Positions 44,020 through 53,200 of a stretch of 64,000 nt of DNA are shown here, one piece after another. Below the pieces are notes generated by a model, which ran no database searches, was not told the DNA's origin, and saw only the letters and a program-made list of their open reading frames with translations. Each line of letters begins with the position of its first letter. The stretch's first letter is position 1. Both the position numbers and the translations under genes were made by a program. The stretch spans positions 164,870 to 228,869 of the forward strand of contig JAWKLX010000008.1 of assembly GCA_041392505.1 (NCBI GenBank). Direction: 5' to 3'. The stretch comes from UBA6168 sp041392505 (GTDB lineage Bacteria > Bacteroidota > Bacteroidia > Chitinophagales > Saprospiraceae).

Positions 44020-44340
44020 ATGTCTATGAAAGTTCACACAGAATCAATCCAGTTCAAAGCCGATAAAAAGTTGGTAGAATTCATTGACCGGAAAGTAGGG
44101 AAGTTAGAACAATTTTTCGACCGCATAGTCCATGTAGATGTGAAGCTCCGGTTGGAAAATTCGGGCCAAGTGAAAGATAAAGTAGCGGAAATAAGACTGG
44201 ACGTTCCTGGACAAACCCTCTTTGCCAAAGAAATTACCAAGACCTTCGAACAATCTGTAGATGAAGCAGTGGATAACCTGCGGCGGCAACTAGCAAAGTA
44301 CAAAGAAAAATTGCGGCCTCAGGGGGCCGATCAACGTTGA
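44020..44340 (+). CDS. hpf: Ribosome hibernation-promoting factor (short HPF/RaiA)
   Basis: A 106-residue protein binding the 30S subunit near the decoding centre to silence ribosomes in stationary phase. Conserved segments are FKADKKLVEFIDRKVGKLEQFFDRIVHVDVKLRLEN and the amphipathic helix KTFEQSVDEAVDNLRRQLAKYKEKLR. It is the short form without the dimerising C-terminal domain. The ATG at 44020 is used; a second ATG lies two codons further on. It is followed by a strong terminator. Confidence 0.92.
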   Translation: MSMKVHTESIQFKADKKLVEFIDRKVGKLEQFFDRIVHVDVKLRLENSGQVKDKVAEIRLDVPGQTLFAKEITKTFEQSVDEAVDNLRRQLAKYKEKLRPQGADQR

Positions 44341-44371
44341 ACCAAAAAGTCTTTCAAGAAAAAATACAGGC

Positions 44372-44400
44372 AGGTTTGCCCCATTTGGTGGGGCAAACCT
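44372..44400 (+). terminator. Terminator after hpf
   Basis: AGGTTTGCCCC (44372-44382) pairs perfectly with GGGGCAAACCT (44390-44400) around a seven-base loop. TTCTTTTTT follows. Confidence 0.92.
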
Positions 44401-44459
44401 TTCTTTTTTGCCCTAAAATATGGGCTGTGAAACTTTTTTTAAAATTCCTGCATTTTATG

Positions 44460-44490
44460 GTTGCAAATAAATAGTAAAAACATACTTTTG
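44460..44490 (+). promoter_or_regulatory. Bacteroidota-type promoter upstream of the tRNA-tuf block (distal)
   Basis: GTTG at 44460-44463 is 19 bp from TACTTTTG at 44483-44490. It is close to the consensus TTTG...TAnnTTTG and in tandem with the next one. Confidence 0.5.
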
Positions 44491-44530
44491 CGCCTCCAAA
44501 AATTAGAGGTAAAAAATAAAGTTTGAAATT

Positions 44531-44559
44531 TTTGTTTTTTATCAAAAACTCTATCTTTG
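44531..44559 (+). promoter_or_regulatory. Bacteroidota-type promoter upstream of the tRNA-tuf block (proximal)
   Basis: TTTG at 44531-44534 is 17 bp from TATCTTTG at 44552-44559, a full consensus match. It lies 74 bp upstream of the first tRNA and probably drives the tRNA-tuf transcript. Confidence 0.75.
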
Positions 44560-44633
44560 CGGGCGTTTTTGAAAAAGCTACCGAAAAGAGGTCGAAAGTT
44601 CTTTGGAAAATTAGTCAAAAAAGGAGCGCATAA

Positions 44634-44706
44634 GCCAGTATAGCTCAGTTGGTAGAGCAGCTGATTTGTAATCAGCTGGTCGGCGGTTCGAGTCCGTCTA
44701 CTGGCT
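44634..44706 (+). tRNA. tRNA-Thr (TGT)
   Basis: A full cloverleaf: acceptor GCCAGTA with TACTGGC, D arm GCTCAGTTGGTAGAGC, anticodon stem GCTGA/TCAGC with TTTGTAA as the loop (anticodon TGT), and T arm with GTTCGAGTC. The CCA end is not encoded. Confidence 0.96.
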
Positions 44707-44784
44707 CCGTTTCAGTTTTAATGTGCATTGGGTGGATTCATCTTTATGATTGTTTGCCATCAAATTGCTACTGAATGCTGAACT

Positions 44785-44866
44785 GGGGGCGCGCCGGAGT
44801 TGGAGAGCCGGGCCAGACTGTAAATCTGGTGTTTCGACTGAATAGGTTCGAATCCTATCACCCCCA
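44785..44866 (+). tRNA. tRNA-Tyr (GTA), with unusual bases
   Basis: A type II tRNA of 82 bases: anticodon stem CCAGA/TCTGG with loop CTGTAAA (anticodon GTA), D stem CCGG/CCGG, variable arm of about 12 bases and T arm ATAGG/CCTAT. Two features are odd: position 8 appears to be C instead of the near-universal T, and acceptor pair 6-67 is C-A. The rest folds well. Confidence 0.9.
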
Positions 44867-44915
44867 CCTTTCTATTCCGGAAGGATACCCCTTGGGCTAT
44901 CCTTTTTTGACATTA

Positions 44916-44988
44916 GCGGGAGTAGCTCAGTTGGTAGAGCATCAGCCTTCCAAGCTGAGGGTCGCGGGTTCGAGTCTCGTCTCCCGCT
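44916..44988 (+). tRNA. tRNA-Gly (TCC)
   Basis: Acceptor GCGGGAG with CTCCCGC; D arm GCTCAGTTGGTAGAGC; anticodon stem TCAGC/GCTGA with loop CTTCCAA (anticodon TCC); T arm with GTTCGAGTC. It lies 49 bp after tRNA-Tyr. Confidence 0.96.
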
Positions 44989-45079
44989 CTATTTTAGTTA
45001 AAAGCCATTTTATGATAATTGATAAAAAAGTTATCAAAATTGAACAATCGGCTATTAACTAACGTAGAAATGACCGCTT

Positions 45080-45151
<72 letters not shown>

Positions 45152-45230
45152 CCGAGCGCATGGCAATCGACTGTGTGCTTTCAATCAATCTAATCTAATT
45201 ATTAATCATTAAGGTTTAAAATTTATTCCG

Positions 45231-46427
45231 ATGGCAAAAGAAACATTTAAAAGAGACAAACCGCACGTCAATATCGGTACAATTGGACACGTTGACCACG
45301 GCAAGACCACCCTTACGGCTGCCATCACTGTTGTACTGAATAAAGCTGGCGGTGCAGAAGTAGCTTCATATGATAGTATTGATTCTGCTCCTGAAGAAAA
45401 AGAACGGGGTATTACAATCAATACTGCCCACGTTGAATATCAAACAGCTAAGCGCCACTATGCTCACGTTGACTGTCCTGGTCACGCGGATTATGTGAAG
45501 AACATGGTTACGGGTGCTGCTCAGATGGATGGTGCAATCATCGTTGTTGCTGCAACTGATGGTCCGATGCCACAAACCCGTGAGCACATTCTTTTGGCCC
45601 GTCAGGTAGGTGTGCCAAGCTTGGTTGTATTTATGAATAAAGTTGATTTGGTTGACGACGCTGAGATGTTGGAACTTGTAGATATGGAAGTTCGTGAGCT
45701 ATTGAACCAATATGAATATCCTGGTGATGACACCCCAATTATCCAAGGCTCTGCTTTGAAAGCATTGGAAGGTGACGAAGCTGGTGTTAAAGCAATCATG
45801 GAATTGATGGATGCCGTAGACAACTTCATTCCAGAGCCTGTGCGTATTACTGACAAGGACTTCTTGATGCCAATTGAAGACGTATTCTCTATCACTGGCC
45901 GTGGTACTGTTGCTACTGGTCGTATCGAGAGGGGAGTAATCAATACTGGTAACGAGGTTGAAATCATCGGAATGATGAAAGATGGCGAAAAGCCTTTGAA
46001 GTCAGTTGTTACTGGGGTTGAAATGTTCCGTAAGATTTTGGATAGGGGTGAAGCAGGTGATAATGCTGGTCTTCTCCTCCGTGGTATCGACAAAGATGCT
46101 ATCCGTCGTGGAATGGTTATCTGTAAGCCAGGTTCAGTTAAGCCACACAAAAAGTTCAAGTGCGAAGTTTACGTGTTAGGTAAAGATGAAGGAGGCCGTC
46201 ACACACCTTTCTTCAATGGTTACCGCCCACAGTTTTACTTCCGTACTACTGACGTGACTGGTGATGTGAACTTGCCTGAAGGAGTTGAAATGGTAATGCC
46301 AGGTGACAACGTATCTTTGGAAGTCACCCTCATCAACACTATCGCCATGGAAAAAGGTCTTCGTTTCGCAATCCGTGAAGGTGGCCGTACCGTTGGTGCC
46401 GGACAGGTAACTGAAATCCTCGAGTAA
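45231..46427 (+). CDS. tuf: Elongation factor Tu
   Basis: The GTPase that delivers aminoacyl-tRNA to the ribosome. The 398 residues contain the G1 loop GHVDHGKTTL (about 18-27), G2 region RGITINTAHVEY, G3 DCPGHADYVKNM, NKVDLVDD and the two beta-barrel domains ending GRTVGAGQVTEILE. Length and sequence are standard. It lies between the four-tRNA cluster and tRNA-Trp, and is followed by a terminator-like hairpin. Confidence 0.98.
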   Translation: MAKETFKRDKPHVNIGTIGHVDHGKTTLTAAITVVLNKAGGAEVASYDSIDSAPEEKERGITINTAHVEYQTAKRHYAHVDCPGHADYVKNMVTGAAQMDGAIIVVAATDGPMPQTREHILLARQVGVPSLVVFMNKVDLVDDAEMLELVDMEVRELLNQYEYPGDDTPIIQGSALKALEGDEAGVKAIMELMDAVDNFIPEPVRITDKDFLMPIEDVFSITGRGTVATGRIERGVINTGNEVEIIGMMKDGEKPLKSVVTGVEMFRKILDRGEAGDNAGLLLRGIDKDAIRRGMVICKPGSVKPHKKFKCEVYVLGKDEGGRHTPFFNGYRPQFYFRTTDVTGDVNLPEGVEMVMPGDNVSLEVTLINTIAMEKGLRFAIREGGRTVGAGQVTEILE

Positions 46428-46459
46428 TACTTTTTGAAATATAAAGTGTTTAAATGATA

Positions 46460-46489
46460 ATTAAGCATCCCTTTAATGGGGTGCTTAAT
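46460..46489 (+). terminator. Terminator-like hairpin after tuf
   Basis: ATTAAGCATCCC pairs with GGGGTGCTTAAT (one T-G pair) and is followed by TTTT. It lies 33 bp beyond the tuf stop and before tRNA-Trp. Confidence 0.85.
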
Positions 46490-46517
46490 TTTTCCGCATT
46501 TATACATTAGTAATTTT

Positions 46518-46590
46518 ACGGGCGTAGCTCAGCTGGTAGAGCGACGGTCTCCAAAACCGTAGGCCGAGGGTTCGAATCCTTCCGCCCGTG
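46518..46590 (+). tRNA. tRNA-Trp (CCA)
   Basis: Acceptor ACGGGCG with CGCCCGT; D arm GCTCAGCTGGTAGAGC; anticodon stem ACGGT/ACCGT with loop CTCCAAA (anticodon CCA); T arm GGTTCGAATCC. It precedes secE, the usual position. Confidence 0.96.
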
Positions 46591-46651
46591 CTAAACCCAC
46601 GGTGATTGGCGAACAATTGAATAGGAGTGCAGGGATCAAACCTTTGTAAAA

Positions 46652-46680
46652 CCGTCCACCGTCCACCATCCACCGACACC
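46652..46680. repeat. Heptanucleotide repeat between tRNA-Trp and secE
   Basis: Units GTCCACC, GTCCACC, ATCCACC follow one another just upstream of secE. The same unit type occurs in the rpoB-rpoC gap. Confidence 0.7.
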
Positions 46681-46689
46681 GTATTAAAA

Positions 46690-46881
46690 ATGGAAAGCTT
46701 AAAATTATACGTTCAGGAAAGTTATAACGAGTTGATGACAAAAGTGACTTGGCCAACATGGCCTAATCTTCAACAGACTACTGTTGTCGTGCTTGTTGGC
46801 TTGGGCATTTTTACTTTGCTTGTTTTTATCATGGATGCGATTTCAAAATTCCTTTTGAACGACATTATTTATCCTGGATAG
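46690..46881 (+). CDS. secE: Preprotein translocase subunit SecE
   Basis: A small component of the SecYEG channel. From ATG at 46690 (MESLKLYVQESYNEL) it has 63 residues; the frame extends upstream over the heptanucleotide repeat, but that part is not protein-like. The typical segment TKVTWPTWPNLQQTTVVVLVG precedes the single membrane helix (about 32-55). The gene lies 17 bp before nusG, its usual partner. Confidence 0.95.
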   Translation: MESLKLYVQESYNELMTKVTWPTWPNLQQTTVVVLVGLGIFTLLVFIMDAISKFLLNDIIYPG

Positions 46882-46898
46882 AAAACAAAAACAGATTC

Positions 46899-47447
46899 AT
46901 GTCTGAAGTTAAAAAATGGTACTCACTGAGGGTTATTAGCGGTAAAGAAAAGAAGATAAAGGAGCGAATTGAATTGGAGATTCAGCGCAGTAATTGGTCT
47001 GAATTCATTACCCAGATAATCGTCCCTACGGAAAAAGTTTACAAGATACGCAACGGGAAAAAAGTCATTTCGGAGCGTAATATCTTGCCAGGGTATATCC
47101 TTGTAGAGGCAGAACCCTCAAAATTGACGGGTGAAATTGTAACTACGATTGCCAACATCCCAAACGTGATCCATTTCTTAGGCAGGAATACTCCTATACC
47201 TATGCGACAGGCAGAAGCCAATAAATTGCTGGGTAGGGTAGATGAATCGCAAGATGCTGGAGAGCAGATGCTCGAACCATACTTGGTAGGTGAAACGGTC
47301 AAGATCATTGATGGGCCATTCTCAGATTTTGTTGGAGATGTGCAAGAAATCAATGAAGAGAAGAAAAAACTAAAAGTAATCGTCAAGATTTTTGGCCGGG
47401 GTACAGAGGTAGAGTTGAACTTTATGCAGGTCGAAAAAACACAGTAA
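46899..47447 (+). CDS. nusG: Transcription termination/antitermination factor NusG
   Basis: A 182-residue regulator that binds RNA polymerase and links it to Rho or the ribosome. The NGN domain starts KKWYSLRVISGKEKKIKERIE and includes ERNILPGYILVEAE; the KOW domain is at the C-terminus (VKIIDGPFSDFVGDVQEINEEKKKLKVIVKIFGRGTEVELNF). It lies between secE and rplK. Confidence 0.97.
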   Translation: MSEVKKWYSLRVISGKEKKIKERIELEIQRSNWSEFITQIIVPTEKVYKIRNGKKVISERNILPGYILVEAEPSKLTGEIVTTIANIPNVIHFLGRNTPIPMRQAEANKLLGRVDESQDAGEQMLEPYLVGETVKIIDGPFSDFVGDVQEINEEKKKLKVIVKIFGRGTEVELNFMQVEKTQ

Positions 47448-47515
47448 CCAGTTTGTTGTCCTGAAGAAAAATCGGGAGCTTCCCAATAGCTGGAGTTATA
47501 AAACAATATTTTAAA

Positions 47516-47956
47516 ATGGCTAAAGAAGTCGAATTTTTAATCAAGATACAAGCGAAAGGTGGCCAAGCCAATCCTTCCCCACCAATCGGTCCAGCTTTGG
47601 GTGCCAAAGGTGTCAATATCATGGAGTTCTGCAAGCGTTTCAACGCAGCTACGCAGGACAGGATGGGGCAATTGCTACCAGTTCAGATTTCGGTTTTCAA
47701 AGATAAATCATTCGAGTTTATCATTAAAACCCCGCCGGCTGCTATTCAATTGATGGAAGCGGCTAAGCTTAAAAAAGGATCTCCTGAGTCGAATCGTCAA
47801 AAGGTCGGTAAAGTAACTTGGGATCAAGTGCGGTCAATTGCTGAAAATAAAATGCCTGATTTGAACTGTTTTGTGATTGACTCTGCCATGAAAATGGTTG
47901 CTGGTACAGCGAGGAGTATGGGTATCAAGGTAGAAGGTGGAACCCCTCCGAATTAA
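47516..47956 (+). CDS. rplK: 50S ribosomal protein L11
   Basis: A 146-residue component of the GTPase-associated centre of the large subunit. Typical segments are IKIQAKGGQANPSPPIGPALGAKGVNIMEFCKRFNA (Pro-rich N-terminal domain) and the C-terminal RNA-binding MKMVAGTARSMGIKVEG. The gene follows nusG after 68 bp. Confidence 0.98.
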   Translation: MAKEVEFLIKIQAKGGQANPSPPIGPALGAKGVNIMEFCKRFNAATQDRMGQLLPVQISVFKDKSFEFIIKTPPAAIQLMEAAKLKKGSPESNRQKVGKVTWDQVRSIAENKMPDLNCFVIDSAMKMVAGTARSMGIKVEGGTPPN

Positions 47957-48066
47957 GATGTTTGCGCTTTTGTCAGCGAACCTTTAAATTTTAAAATATC
48001 ACACAACGAGGAAGCTTATGACAAAGTAGTTTGTTATGGCGCTATTACCTCACAATTTTTTAAATA

Positions 48067-48759
48067 ATGGGAAAAATTTCCAAGAAAAGAAAAGCCGTCA
48101 ATGCCAAAATAGAGGAAGACAAACTCTATACCTTAGAAGAAGCAATGGCGCTTGTAAAAGACGTCAACACTACAAAATTTGACTCCTCTGTTGATGTTCA
48201 CATCCGTTTAGGGGTTGACCCCCGTAAAGCAGATCAGGCCCTCCGGGGTACTGTTTCCCTTCCACATGGTACTGGAAAGACTAAAAGAGTACTTGTTTTT
48301 TGCACACCTGACAAAGAACAAGAGGCTAAAGATGCCGGTGCTGATTTCGTTGGTTTGGATGATTTGATTAACAAAATTCAAGGCGGTTGGTTGGACTTTG
48401 ATGTGGCTGTTGCCATGCCACAAACAATGGCCAAAATCGGAAGGATAGCGAGGGTGCTCGGTCCTCGCGGCCTGATGCCTAACCCAAAGACTGGTACTGT
48501 TACTATGGATTTGGCATCTGCTGTCAAGGATGTCAAAGGAGGTAAAGTTGCCTTTCGTGTTGATAAGTACGGGATTATCCATTCTTCTGTGGGGCGGATT
48601 TCCTTTGATCCACCTAAGTTGATGGACAACACCAACGAACTGGTCTCAACCTTGGTAAAGATGAAACCATCCTCTGCTAAAGGTACTTATTTGAAGTCAG
48701 TAACCGTGGCAAGTACCATGGGACCAGGTATTAAAGTTGACACTAAATCTATTCGCTAA
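48067..48759 (+). CDS. rplA: 50S ribosomal protein L1
   Basis: A 230-residue protein of the L1 stalk, which in other bacteria also represses its own operon. Typical segments: FDSSVDVHIRLGVDPRKADQALRGTVSLPHGTGK and RIARVLGPRGLMPNPKTGTV. It lies 110 bp after rplK; that gap may hold regulatory RNA but no structure was confirmed. Confidence 0.98.
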   Translation: MGKISKKRKAVNAKIEEDKLYTLEEAMALVKDVNTTKFDSSVDVHIRLGVDPRKADQALRGTVSLPHGTGKTKRVLVFCTPDKEQEAKDAGADFVGLDDLINKIQGGWLDFDVAVAMPQTMAKIGRIARVLGPRGLMPNPKTGTVTMDLASAVKDVKGGKVAFRVDKYGIIHSSVGRISFDPPKLMDNTNELVSTLVKMKPSSAKGTYLKSVTVASTMGPGIKVDTKSIR

Positions 48760-48808
48760 TCCATATTCCGTTGCATTCCTTATTTAACGGGTATTAAAAA
48801 TATAAAAA

Positions 48809-49339
48809 ATGACTAAGCAAGAAAAAACTGCAGTCGTTGAAGAATTAAAGGAAAAATTTTCCAACTCATCTTTTTTCTACATCGCTGATTCTTCAGCGAT
48901 GACGGTCGAGCAAATCAATACATTGAGGCGAAGTTTCTTTGAGAAAGGCATTGAGATGAAAGTGGTGAAGAACACCCTGGCTATCAAAGCCATGGAAAGC
49001 GCTTCAGAAGATAAGAATTACGCTGCTGTTTTTGATTCCTTGAAAGGCCCTTCAGCTTTGTTGTTCACGGACGTTGCTAATGCACCAGCCAAGATCATTA
49101 AAGATTTCAGAAAGGCGAATAGGAGTGAAAAGCCAATCGTAAAAGCTGCTTATATTGATACAGCTGTCTATATAGGAGACGATCAATTGGAGGCACTAAC
49201 CCAATTGAAATCGAAAGAGGATTTGTTGGGAGACTTACTCACACTTTTGAATTCTCCTATGAGCAATCTTCTTTCTTCGTTGGGTTCTGGCGGATCCAAT
49301 GTTATGGGGCTTTTAAAGGCACTCGAAGAAAGAGGGTAA
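48809..49339 (+). CDS. rplJ: 50S ribosomal protein L10
   Basis: A 176-residue protein, base of the L7/L12 stalk. Typical parts are TKQEKTAVVEELKEKFSNSSFFYIADSSAMTVEQINTLRR and the C-terminal helix that binds L12 (LLTLLNSPMSNLLSSLGSGGSNVMGLLKALEERG). It is followed by rplL after 133 bp. Confidence 0.97.
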   Translation: MTKQEKTAVVEELKEKFSNSSFFYIADSSAMTVEQINTLRRSFFEKGIEMKVVKNTLAIKAMESASEDKNYAAVFDSLKGPSALLFTDVANAPAKIIKDFRKANRSEKPIVKAAYIDTAVYIGDDQLEALTQLKSKEDLLGDLLTLLNSPMSNLLSSLGSGGSNVMGLLKALEERG

Positions 49340-49472
49340 TAAGTTGCAGTCTTCAGCTTACAGTACGGCAGTTTAAACATAAGTTGCCTACTATTTCAAA
49401 CTGAAAACTGCCACTGGTATGGCTTCCAAGTTTTTAACGCATATATTTTAAAATCATTAAAAAAAAATTACA

Positions 49473-49856
49473 ATGGCTGATTTGAAAGCTCTTGCAGAAC
49501 AGTTGGTTAATCTTACAATCAAAGATGTAACTGAACTGACAAATATTATGGAAGAAGAATACGGTATCAAACCTGCAGCAACTGCGGTTGCTGTAGCTGC
49601 TGGCCCAAGTGGCGGTGGTGGTGATGATGCTGGTGAAGCTGAACAAACTGAGTTCGCTGTTATGCTGGAATCTGCCGGTTCAGCTAAACTTCAGGTTGTG
49701 AAAGCTGTTAAGGATCTCCTAGGTTTAGGTCTTGTTGAGGCTAAAAAATTAGTAGATTCCGCCCCTGTCGCAGTCAAAGAAGGCATCGCTAAAGATGAAG
49801 CTGAGAAAATCAAAGCTGAATTGGAAGGAGCCGGTGCTCAGGTTGTGTTGAAGTAA
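49473..49856 (+). CDS. rplL: 50S ribosomal protein L7/L12
   Basis: A 127-residue stalk protein that recruits translation factors. The N-terminal dimerisation domain is LKALAEQLVNLTIKDVTELTNIMEEEYGIKP; a Gly/Ala-rich hinge (AVAVAAGPSGGGGDDAGEAEQ) leads to the C-terminal domain FAVMLESAGSAKLQVVKAVKDLLGLGLVEAKKLVD. Confidence 0.98.
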   Translation: MADLKALAEQLVNLTIKDVTELTNIMEEEYGIKPAATAVAVAAGPSGGGGDDAGEAEQTEFAVMLESAGSAKLQVVKAVKDLLGLGLVEAKKLVDSAPVAVKEGIAKDEAEKIKAELEGAGAQVVLK

Positions 49857-49957
49857 TTTCTTCCCCGTACAGAAAAGGGGCAGAAAAGCGGATTTCTACT
49901 AAACTTAATCTATGTTGATTTACAACTTTTCTGCTACATACAGATTTTAGGCAAAGG

Positions 49958-49994
49958 AGGCTTAGTTGTCCCGTTCACCGGGGCGACTAAGCCT
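49958..49994 (+). terminator. Hairpin in the rplL-rpoB gap (attenuator or terminator)
   Basis: AGGCTTAGTTGTCCCG (49958-49973) pairs with CGGGGCGACTAAGCCT (49979-49994), a stem of about 16 bp with G-U pairs. It sits 100 bp after rplL and is followed by a weak T tract (ATTGTCGTTT). The 390-bp gap (49857-50246) has no gene. In E. coli an attenuator lies at the same place and tunes rpoBC against ribosomal proteins; the same role is inferred. Confidence 0.7.
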
Positions 49995-50246
49995 ATTGTC
50001 GTTTGATTACAGTGGATTGGGGCTTGCACATTGAATGGAATGAGATAAAGGCAGGCCTTTGGTAATTAATTTTCAAATGGAGTATTCCATACATTAGAAA
50101 CATAATGAATGTTTCCTCGGCACACCTAATCTAAAAATGTGCCATTACCGACTTACTAAACGCCAGTTTAATGGCTTGGCCAACACTTTGGTCAACACCC
50201 TTAACAGAGACAGCAACTTTAATAACATTAAATACAATTTCCAGAT

Positions 50247-53200
50247 ATGACATCAATTGATAATGTCAATTATACAGAAACAGGTAGGATTACTTTCGGC
50301 AAAATCCAACTCCCTTCTGAACACCCCGATCTGCTGGAAATCCAGTTGAAATCTTTCCAAGAATTTTTCCAATTGGAGACGACCCCCGAAAACAGGATCA
50401 ATGAAGGGCTTTATAGGGTGTTTATGGAAAATTTCCCTATTACGGATGCCCGAAACATTTTCGTACTTGAATTCTTAGATTATTACGTTGACCCTCCACG
50501 ATATACTATTGAAGAGTGTATGCAACGGGGTTTGACCTATAGTGTTCCGTTGAAGGCAAAATTGCGGCTGTCTTGTAATGATGAGGAGCATGTTGATTTC
50601 GAAACTATTGTACAGGATGTTTTTCTTGGAAACATTCCCTACATGACTCCCAAGGGTACTTTCGTGATTAACGGTGCAGAAAGGGTTGTTGTCTCTCAGT
50701 TGCACCGTTCACCCGGTGTGTTCTTTGGACAAACCTATCACCCCAACGGTACTGCAATTTATTCGGCCAGGGTTATACCGTTCAAAGGTGCCTGGATGGA
50801 ATTTGCAACGGACATCAACAATGTGATGTTCGCTTATATTGACCGCAAGAAAAAATTCCCTGTTACGACACTATTGAGGGCGATCGGCTTTGATACTGAT
50901 AAAGCGATCTTGGAGTTGTTCAACCTCTCGGATGAAATACCAAACAATCGGGAAAGCCTAGAGGCTGCCGTGGGTAGAAAATTGGCGGCAAGGGTGCTTC
51001 GTTCTTGGACAGAAGATTTTGTGGATGAAGATACAGGTGAAGTTGTGACCATTGAAAGGAATGAGATCCTCCTTGAAAGGGACGTTATTTTAGATGAGGA
51101 TAACATTGAGCAAGTACTCGAATCAGGACTATCCACAGTTATCCTTCAGCGAGAAGATATTGAAGAGGATTACAGTATTATTTACAATACTTTACAAAAA
51201 GACCCTACCAGTTCTGAAATGGAGGCGGTGAATTATATCTACCGCCAATTGCGTGGTGCCGAACCACCAGATGATGAGACAGCGAGGGGTATTATCGATA
51301 AATTGTTCTTTTCGGACAAACGTTATAACCTCGGTGAAGTAGGAAGGTACAAGATCAACCGCAAGCTAAAAATGGAGACTTCCATTGATACGCTTGTATT
51401 GACAAAAGAGGACATCATTGCCATTGTGACTTATCTCGTTCGCTTGATGAACCAGATGGCTGAGATAGATGATATTGACCACTTGAGCAACCGGCGTGTT
51501 CGTTCCGTTGGTGAGCAATTATATGCCCAATTCGGGGTAGGACTTGCAAGAATGGCTCGTACAATCCGCGAAAGGATGAACGTAAGGGACAACGAGGTCT
51601 TCACACCTATTGATCTTATAAATGCACGTACCCTTTCTTCGGTGATCAATTCGTTTTTTGGAACAAGTCAATTATCACAATTCCTTGATCAGACCAACCC
51701 ACTATCGGAGATTACGCACAAACGACGTATTTCGGCCTTAGGGCCTGGGGGGCTTTCAAGAGAACGCGCTGGTTTCGAGGTGCGGGACGTTCACTATTCT
51801 CACTATGGTCGCCTTTGTACGATTGAAACACCGGAAGGGCCAAATATTGGTTTGATATCTACGCTTTGCGTACATGCAAAGATCAATAAAATGGGGTTTC
51901 TCGAAACACCCTATCGGAGTGTAACCAATGGGATTGTAGATATAGATAACCCAGCTATTTATCTATCTGCGGAAGCAGAGGATTTCAAGAAAGTGGCACA
52001 GGCAAACGCTCCGTTCGATAAGACTGGTAAATTCATTAACGACCGTATCAAATCAAGGGAACACGGTGATTTCCCCGTATTGACTCCTGAAGAGGTCGAA
52101 TATATGGATGTGGCACCCAACCAGATTGTTGGTGTATCCGCTTCCCTGATCCCATTCTTGGAAAATGATGATGCCAACCGTGCCTTGATGGGCTCCAACA
52201 TGCAGCGTCAAGCCGTTCCATTGATCCGTCCTCAATCTCCAATTGTAGGGACAGGTTTGGAAGGGAAAGTTGCTCGTGACTCCAGGATGCTAATTAACGC
52301 AGAAGGAAAAGGTGTCGTTGAATATGTTGATGCAACTGAAATTGTAATCCGCTATGATAGAACGGATGAAGAGCAGTTGGTTTCTTTTGAAGACAACCGT
52401 AAAACGTATAAACTAACCAAATTCCTCCGTACCAACCAAGCAACTTCTGTCAACTTGAAACCTATCGTCCGTAAAGGACAACGGGTGGAAAAAGGTCAGA
52501 TCCTTTGCGATGGATATGCAACTGATTTAGGTGAATTGGCACTTGGCCAAAACCTCAAAGTGGCGTTCATGCCTTGGAAAGGGTACAACTTTGAGGATGC
52601 CATCGTTCTTTCTGAAAGGGTGGTGCGGGAAGATATTTTCACCTCTGTGCATATAGAGTCTTTCGACTTGGATGTTCGTGACACCAAATTGGGTGAAGAA
52701 GAATTGACCAACGACATTCCAAACGTAAGTGAAGATGCAACTAAAGATTTGGACGAAAATGGTATCATCCGGATCGGCGCTTGGGTGAAAGAAGGGGACA
52801 TTCTGATTGGTAAAATCACTCCTAAAGGGGAAACTGACCCTACGCCGGAAGAAAAACTCCTCCGTGCAATCTTTGGTGACAAAGCAGGCGATGTAAAAGA
52901 TGCTTCTTTGAAAGTACCGCCATCTACAAGAGGTGTTGTTATCGCTAAGCAGTTGTTTGCCCGTGCGAAGAAGAGCAATGTTCAGAAAACAGCGGAGGCG
53001 GAAGTCCTCAAAAAATTGGACGATCAGCACGCCGTTGCCACAAACGAACTCAAGACCATTCTTATTGATAAACTCCTTCTATTAGTGAGGGATAAATTAT
53101 CACACGGAGTAAAGAGTATTTATGGCGAAGCCATGATACCAAAAGGTACCAAATTCACAACCGAGTTGTTGAGAACTCTGGATTTCACCCAGATTGATTA

